Shown here piece by piece: positions 6,807-10,873 of a DNA stretch of 10,873 bases. Numbering within the stretch: the first letter of the stretch is position 1; each line of letters starts with the position of its first letter. Under the pieces are notes generated by a model. That model ran no database searches and was not told the origin of the DNA. It was given only the letters and a program-made list of their open reading frames with translations. The stretch lies in assembly GCA_964636665.1 (NCBI GenBank), contig CAZWVT010000057.1, positions 1 to 10,873 on the forward strand. Direction: 5' to 3'. Position numbers and translations under genes: made by a program. This DNA is from JAAYLC01 sp964636665 (lineage in GTDB: Bacteria; Bacteroidota; Bacteroidia; Flavobacteriales; Flavobacteriaceae).

Positions 6807-6837
6807 TAAGCTGTTTAATAAAATTATCAGATTGCAA

Positions 6838-8130
6838 ATGGATTGGTTGAATTACTTAGAAGATAAAACAGATATATTTATCACAAGCCTTGGAGTTTCA
6901 GAAGAATGGGCTATTTATTTTCGAGCGCTTTTATTTCTTTTGGTTTTAGCTATCATTTGCTCCATAGCATACTTTATTACCAAGAGAATAATCATTCACA
7001 ACATCTATAAAGTTTTTAAGCGGACGTCCATAAAATGGGATGATACTTTCGTTGAAACACGTGCTTTAGACAGACTTGCCCACATTGTGCCGGCCGTTTT
7101 TGTACGCATCATGGCTCCTCTTATTTTTTCCGACTTTGGATGGATGCTGCCGTTAGTCATAAAATTAACAGACGCCTATTTAGTCATCGTTGCAATGACT
7201 GTGTTTTTTGCCATTCTAAAAGTTGGAGAATATACTTTGGCAAAACTCCCTGCTTTTAAAGACAAACCGCTCACAAGCTATTTTCAGTTAATTCGAATTA
7301 TCCTCTATATCGTAACCTTTATTTTGGTACTTTCCATTATTTTGGATAAATCTCCTATTTATTTCCTCAGTGCATTTGGAGCGATGACAGCCATCCTGCT
7401 GCTTATTTTTAAAGATACGATTTTAGGTTTGGTTGCCAGTGTACAAATGTCCTCAAACGATATGGTTCGAGTAGGCGATTGGGTAGAAATGCCAAAATTT
7501 AATGCCGACGGAGATGTGCTTGAAATCAACCTGAATACAGTTAAGGTTCAAAATTTTGATAAAACCATTACCACAATTCCTACTTATTACTTTATTACCG
7601 AAAGTTTTAAAAACTGGCGAGGGATGCAACAAACGGGAGGAAGAAGAATTAAGCGGGCAATTTATGTCGATGTAAATTCCGTGAAATTCGTGGACTCCGA
7701 GATGCGTGAAAAATTAAAAAAATACCACCTCATCACAGATTATGTTTCTGAAAGACAAAAAGAAATAGAAACTTTTAATGCCCAAAACAATATCGATACT
7801 TCTGTTTTAATAAACGGCAGAAGAATGACCAATTTGGGGGTTTATCGGGAATACATTGTCAGTTATTTAAAAAATCATCCGGGAGTGCGTGGGGATATGA
7901 GCATCATGGTAAGGCAATTGGCAAATGAACACAAAGGCATTCCATTGGAAATATATTGTTTTACCAATACAGTTATTTGGCGTGAATACGAAGGAATTCA
8001 ATCGGATATTTTTGATCACCTGTATTCTACTGCTGCTTTTTTTGATATTGATATTTTCCAAAATCCGAGTGGAAAAGATATTTTAAAAGCGTTGAATACA
8101 AATGAAAATATTTTATCAGAAAACAATTAA
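6838..8130 (+). CDS. mechanosensitive ion channel, MscS family, YbdG type
   Basis: A 430-residue inner-membrane channel that opens under membrane tension to release solutes during hypo-osmotic shock. Hydrophobic spans are near residues 26-47, 82-98, 103-128, 147-169 and 174-204. The last is the pore helix (FGAMTAILLLIFKDTILGLVASVQ), running straight into the MscS beta domain NDMVRVGDWVEMPKFNADGD (207-226), then TTIPTYYF (245-252) and SFKNWRGM (256-263). The long soluble C-terminal part and these motifs match the YbdG/YnaI-like branch rather than the short MscS. A TTG at 6832 is in frame two codons upstream, but ATG 6838 (MDWLNYL) is the better start. It stands alone, with a -7 element in the gap behind gpmI. 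No terminator is obvious after it. Confidence 0.93.
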   Translation: MDWLNYLEDKTDIFITSLGVSEEWAIYFRALLFLLVLAIICSIAYFITKRIIIHNIYKVFKRTSIKWDDTFVETRALDRLAHIVPAVFVRIMAPLIFSDFGWMLPLVIKLTDAYLVIVAMTVFFAILKVGEYTLAKLPAFKDKPLTSYFQLIRIILYIVTFILVLSIILDKSPIYFLSAFGAMTAILLLIFKDTILGLVASVQMSSNDMVRVGDWVEMPKFNADGDVLEINLNTVKVQNFDKTITTIPTYYFITESFKNWRGMQQTGGRRIKRAIYVDVNSVKFVDSEMREKLKKYHLITDYVSERQKEIETFNAQNNIDTSVLINGRRMTNLGVYREYIVSYLKNHPGVRGDMSIMVRQLANEHKGIPLEIYCFTNTVIWREYEGIQSDIFDHLYSTAAFFDIDIFQNPSGKDILKALNTNENILSENN

Positions 8131-8229
8131 CATACAAGTAGTTAAAATTTGCTGAGAATCTTCTTTTATGAATTTCATTTGTAAATGCTAATGTTTTTTT
8201 AAAATGTTTTTCCTAAATATTTGTATTAT

Positions 8230-8237
8230 TACCTTTA
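8230..8237 (+). promoter_or_regulatory. -7-like element upstream of sodC
   Basis: The 147-bp gap before sodC is very AT-rich and holds TACCTTTA, which matches five of the six fixed positions of TAnnTTTG, 40 nt before the ATG. There is no clear -33 TTG. The short inverted repeat CATTT/AAATG (8176-8187), with a T run after it, could be a weak end signal for the channel gene; nothing else is visible in the gap. Confidence 0.35.
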
Positions 8238-8277
8238 TTGGATATTTTTAAAGTAATTAAAACCAAAAACTATCACC

Positions 8278-8868
8278 ATGAAAAAATTAAGTCTATTTGT
8301 TACATCGGTTGCATTATTCAGTTTTGTAGCCTGTAATAACACTAAAAAAGATAAACTCCAAGAAGAAAGCAATGTTGAGGAGTTTGATCCGGCTCCAGAT
8401 TTAACTGAAGATACTCCCGAGCGAGTAATTCAGGTTATGATGGATTCCAAAAGCGGAAGCAACGTACAAGGAGAGTTTTACTTCACTGAAAAAAACGGTC
8501 GCGTTCACATGGAAGGAAAGCTCACAGGTTTAACCAATGAAGCGCATGCGATTCATTTACACGAAAACGGAGATTGCTCCGGAAACGACGGAATGGCTGC
8601 GGGAGGTCATTGGAATCCAACCAATCACGCACACGGAGAATGGAATCATAATGACGGCTATCACAAAGGAGACATCGGGAATTTAAACCCTGATGAGAAC
8701 GGAAATGTAGCAATCACCTTTGAAACTGATCAGTGGTGCATCGGTTGTGGCGATTCTGAAAAAGACATCATTGGAAAAAGTATAATTGTCCACGCTGATG
8801 AAGATGACTTTACATCACAACCTACCGGAAATGCCGGAGACAGAATTGCTTGTGGGGTAATCCGTTAA
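8278..8868 (+). CDS. sodC: Cu/Zn superoxide dismutase, lipoprotein
   Basis: A 196-residue extracytoplasmic enzyme that converts superoxide to oxygen and peroxide. The N-terminus is a lipoprotein signal: KK, a hydrophobic core, and the lipobox FVAC with Cys19 as lipid anchor. A charged linker (20-48) precedes the SOD domain. Copper ligands are His93, His95 (AIHLHENGDC), His111 (GGHWNP) and His172 (IIVHADEDD); His111 is the bridging ligand. Zinc ligands are His111, His119, His129 and Asp132 (GYHKGD). The conserved disulfide pair is Cys100 and Cys192 (ACGVIR), and the active-site Arg is Arg189. An additional CIGC pair (154-157) lies in the loop before His172. No acidic surface-export signal directly follows Cys19, so attachment facing the periplasm is more likely than surface exposure. 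It is followed by a strong terminator. Confidence 0.95.
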   Translation: MKKLSLFVTSVALFSFVACNNTKKDKLQEESNVEEFDPAPDLTEDTPERVIQVMMDSKSGSNVQGEFYFTEKNGRVHMEGKLTGLTNEAHAIHLHENGDCSGNDGMAAGGHWNPTNHAHGEWNHNDGYHKGDIGNLNPDENGNVAITFETDQWCIGCGDSEKDIIGKSIIVHADEDDFTSQPTGNAGDRIACGVIR

Positions 8869-8889
8869 TTCTTCTGATTTTTAATATTA

Positions 8890-8925
8890 AAAAACACCGT
8901 TTCAACTTATCGAAACGGTGTTTTT
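8890..8925. terminator. bidirectional rho-independent terminator
   Basis: AAAAACACCGTTTC (8890-8903) pairs perfectly with GAAACGGTGTTTTT (8912-8925) around an 8-nt loop, a 14-bp stem. The A run on the left and the T run on the right give a U tract to transcripts arriving from either side. It lies 21 bp after the sodC stop and 33 bp beyond the stop of the convergent PhnA-domain gene, so it can end both. Confidence 0.9.
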
Positions 8926-8958
8926 ATAGATGCTTATTTTATTTTGAAATTCAGTATT

Positions 8959-9528
8959 TTACACCTTTTTAACGTAATCCGTAATAATAACTATTTGTTG
9001 ACCGTCAACTCGACCTTCGATAAATTTTTCATTTTCCATATCAAGTGAAATTCTTCGGACTGCGGTACCTTGTTTGGCAATCATACTGCTTCCTTTTACT
9101 TTCAAATCTTTGATGAGCACAACGGTATCGCCGGCATTCAATACATTTCCATTTGCATCCCGATGCACGACCTGAGAATCTGATTTTTCTGATAATCCGG
9201 CTTCTGCCCACGATTTTGTTTCATCATCAAGATACATCATATCCAGTAAATTCTGCGACCAACTTTCGGTTTTTAAATGCTGGAGCATTCGCCACGACAT
9301 CACTTGCACCGCCGGAACAGGACTCCATATACTGTCGTTCAAAAAATGCCAATGATGAGGGTCTATTTGAGATGGATCCTCCATGTGCGTTTTGCAAGTC
9401 TCACAAATATAAAGATGTGAATCTATATCGGTATTAGGTGAATTAGGAACATAAAAAACACTTAGATTTTCTGTTGCACTACACATTTCACAACGGCCTC
9501 CACTCCGTTTTTGCAATTCTTTTTCCAT
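8959..9528 (-). CDS. PhnA-domain zinc-ribbon protein
   Basis: A 189-residue cytoplasmic protein with a likely N-terminal zinc site of two CxxC pairs: Cys13/Cys16 (RCEMC) and Cys42/Cys45 (CETC). A helical middle rich in Trp follows (about 58-115). The C-terminal domain (about 123-189) resembles the PhnA/YjdM SH3-like fold: DANGN.L..GDTVVLIKDLKVKGSS, then an RISL strand, then GRVDGQQIVIITDYVKKV. The family was named from an early link with phosphonate genes, but a phosphonatase role is not supported for PhnA/YjdM proteins and the function stays open; no phn genes are nearby. It starts 46 bp after the M1 peptidase stop on the same strand and may be co-transcribed with it. The terminator at 8890-8925 closes the unit. 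Confidence 0.85.
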   Translation of the reverse strand: MEKELQKRSGGRCEMCSATENLSVFYVPNSPNTDIDSHLYICETCKTHMEDPSQIDPHHWHFLNDSIWSPVPAVQVMSWRMLQHLKTESWSQNLLDMMYLDDETKSWAEAGLSEKSDSQVVHRDANGNVLNAGDTVVLIKDLKVKGSSMIAKQGTAVRRISLDMENEKFIEGRVDGQQIVIITDYVKKV

Positions 9529-9574
9529 TCAATTCTAAATTAATTTTAATAAATCTTAATTGCTCAAAAGACAA

Positions 9575-10873
9575 TTAATCAAATATGTTATAACTGTCAT
9601 TCAGCATATTGATATCCGGAAGAATTTTATCCGGATCCGAAATTACTCTTTTTATAGATTTAGTTGTTTTCAGCAAATAATCCCATTCATTTCCTTTGTA
9701 CCAAATCTCTACAGGAAGATTGACAATTTCTGTTGTATCATCCTTAAAAGTCACTTGCAATTTTACCGGCATCGGGATTTGTCCTTTATTTTCAACTGTA
9801 ATAACATAACCTTCTTCATGAGATTTTACACCGGCAATTCCCACGTCAATGTTTCCGTTTCCGTAAAACCAGCCTTTCCAAAACCAATCCAATTTTTCTC
9901 CGACAGCATTCTCAAAATGATTGAAAAAATCATTGGGCTGCGGATGTTTATAAGCCCAAGCGTTGATGTAACTTTTAAAAGCGTAGTCAAAACGTTCCGG
10001 TCCGATAATGTATTCTCTTAAAAGAAACAATCCCGCAGCGGGTTTGTAATATGCCGTATAAGCCAAATTTCTATCATTTGCAATATCGGGCAAAGTGGCA
10101 ATCGGTTCACGTTCATTGTGTGTCAAATAACCCATTAATGCTCTTGGTTTATTTACGATTGAAGAAACTGCATATTCACCGTTATTAAAAGCAACAGTGC
10201 TATAGTGATTGATAAACATATTTAATCCTTCGTCTAACCACGCATGTCTTCGTTCATTACTTCCTACAATCATCGGAAACCAATTGTGGCCGAATTCGTG
10301 GTCGGTTACACTCCAAAGCGCCTCTCCTTCTCTTGAATAACTGCAAAAACTAACGCCCGGATATTCCATCCCACCTACTCCGCAAGCTACATTTATGGCT
10401 GTTTCATAAGGATAAGGATAATAGGTGTCGGAATAAAATTCTACGGATGCTTTTGTAAATTCAGTGGAACGTGTCCACGCATTTTTTCCTGCACTTTCTT
10501 TTGGATAAACCGATTGTGCAAGTGCAGTTTTTCCGTCAGGTAAATTAATACGTGCTGCATCCCAAATAAACGCTTGTGATGAAGCCCAGGCTACATCACG
10601 GGTATTTTTCATTCTAAAATGCCATGTTTTAGTTTGAGATGTTTTTTCTTTGGCATTTTTTGTCGCTTCTTTTTGCGTAACGATATAAACCGTTTTATCG
10701 CTTTTGGAAGCTTTGTCCATTTGCTTGATTTGTTTGTCAGTCAGAACATCTTCGGGATTTTGAAGTTTTCCCGAACCTACTACAATATGATTTGCAGGCG
10801 CGGTAATTTTTATGTCGAAATCACCGTATTCACAATAAAATTCTCCGGCTCCTAAATAAGGTTCGGTATTCCA
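9575..10873 (-). CDS. M1-family metallopeptidase (5' end beyond the window)
   Basis: The C-terminal 432 residues of a zinc aminopeptidase-like protein; the frame stays open to the right edge, so the N-terminus is missing. The first visible part (WNTEPYLGAGEFYCEYG..., 10721-10873) is the end of the N-terminal beta domain of M1 enzymes. An in-frame ATG at 10720 is therefore internal, not the start. In the catalytic domain, GGMEYP (codons about 10375-10358) replaces the classic GAMEN exopeptidase loop, and HEFGH (from 10300) followed after 18 residues by Glu in LDEG forms the complete HExxH-x18-E zinc site. YYKPAAG supplies a candidate for the transition-state Tyr. The last 90 residues look like a beta-rich C-terminal domain. 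Relatives in Bacteroidota are usually exported, but the signal peptide cannot be seen here. Likely role: peptide trimming in the periplasm or outside the cell. Confidence 0.92.
   Translation of the reverse strand, partial: WNTEPYLGAGEFYCEYGDFDIKITAPANHIVVGSGKLQNPEDVLTDKQIKQMDKASKSDKTVYIVTQKEATKNAKEKTSQTKTWHFRMKNTRDVAWASSQAFIWDAARINLPDGKTALAQSVYPKESAGKNAWTRSTEFTKASVEFYSDTYYPYPYETAINVACGVGGMEYPGVSFCSYSREGEALWSVTDHEFGHNWFPMIVGSNERRHAWLDEGLNMFINHYSTVAFNNGEYAVSSIVNKPRALMGYLTHNEREPIATLPDIANDRNLAYTAYYKPAAGLFLLREYIIGPERFDYAFKSYINAWAYKHPQPNDFFNHFENAVGEKLDWFWKGWFYGNGNIDVGIAGVKSHEEGYVITVENKGQIPMPVKLQVTFKDDTTEIVNLPVEIWYKGNEWDYLLKTTKSIKRVISDPDKILPDINMLNDSYNIFD

Noticed and set aside
6832..6837. TTG start two codons before the MscS channel ATG
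   Set aside because: ATG at 6838 is in frame, gives a natural MDWLNYL start and is the commoner codon; nothing favours TTG.
9560..10021. 153-residue plus-strand open frame
   Set aside because: It is antisense to the clear M1 peptidase gene, has low-complexity Phe/Ile-rich composition and shows no domain.
1..10873. Search for mobile elements, CRISPR, tRNA/rRNA, riboswitches, toxin-antitoxin or defence genes
   Set aside because: No direct repeats with spacers, transposase motifs, tRNA-like cloverleaf or related protein motifs were seen; the window reads as stable core chromosome.

Overview
The window looks like ordinary chromosomal DNA from a member of the Bacteroidota, most likely class Flavobacteriia. 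The evidence is the AT-rich composition, the absence of Shine-Dalgarno sequences before nearly all starts, A-rich leaders, several matches to the Bacteroidota -7 promoter element (TAnnTTTG), and protein types typical of the group: a TatA-type subunit with an FGxDKVPE motif, a secreted CarboxypepD_reg-domain protein, a lipoprotein Cu/Zn superoxide dismutase and a TonB-era M1 peptidase with a GGMEYP motif. Genus cannot be fixed from the sequence alone.

Layout. Bases 1-45 may hold the tail of an upstream gene. Bases 125-2690 form a tight plus-strand block: an SDR-fold protein with a non-canonical active site, an ACMSD-type amidohydrolase (kynurenine branch of tryptophan breakdown) and a family-3 O-methyltransferase. 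This block converges on, and overlaps by 21 bp, a minus-strand pair made of tatA and a PAP2 phosphatase (2670-3526), which are joined by a 1-bp stop/start overlap. Another minus-strand gene follows (3614-4426): a secreted protein with a carboxypeptidase-regulatory-like domain. Across a 54-bp divergent spacer comes plus-strand pepE (alpha-aspartyl dipeptidase), then gpmI (cofactor-independent phosphoglycerate mutase), a YbdG-type MscS channel and sodC. A strong 14-bp hairpin with A and T tracts on its two sides separates sodC from a convergent minus-strand pair: a PhnA-domain protein and, upstream of it, an M1 metallopeptidase whose N-terminus lies beyond the right edge.

How the genes fit together. 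The first two genes most plausibly act in tryptophan/kynurenine catabolism, ACMSD diverting aminocarboxymuconate semialdehyde away from quinolinate and NAD. The rest is a mixture of housekeeping (gpmI, pepE, tatA), envelope (PAP2 phosphatase, mechanosensitive channel, secreted proteins) and stress functions (SodC). No RNA gene, CRISPR array, insertion sequence, phage gene or toxin-antitoxin pair was found, all internal genes are intact, and no intergenic gap exceeds 150 bp. I see no undescribed multi-gene system. The points most worth a second look are the SDR without Tyr/Lys, the unassigned O-methyltransferase, the receptor-like domain without a barrel, the extra CxxC in SodC, and three -7-like elements placed exactly 4 nt before start codons.
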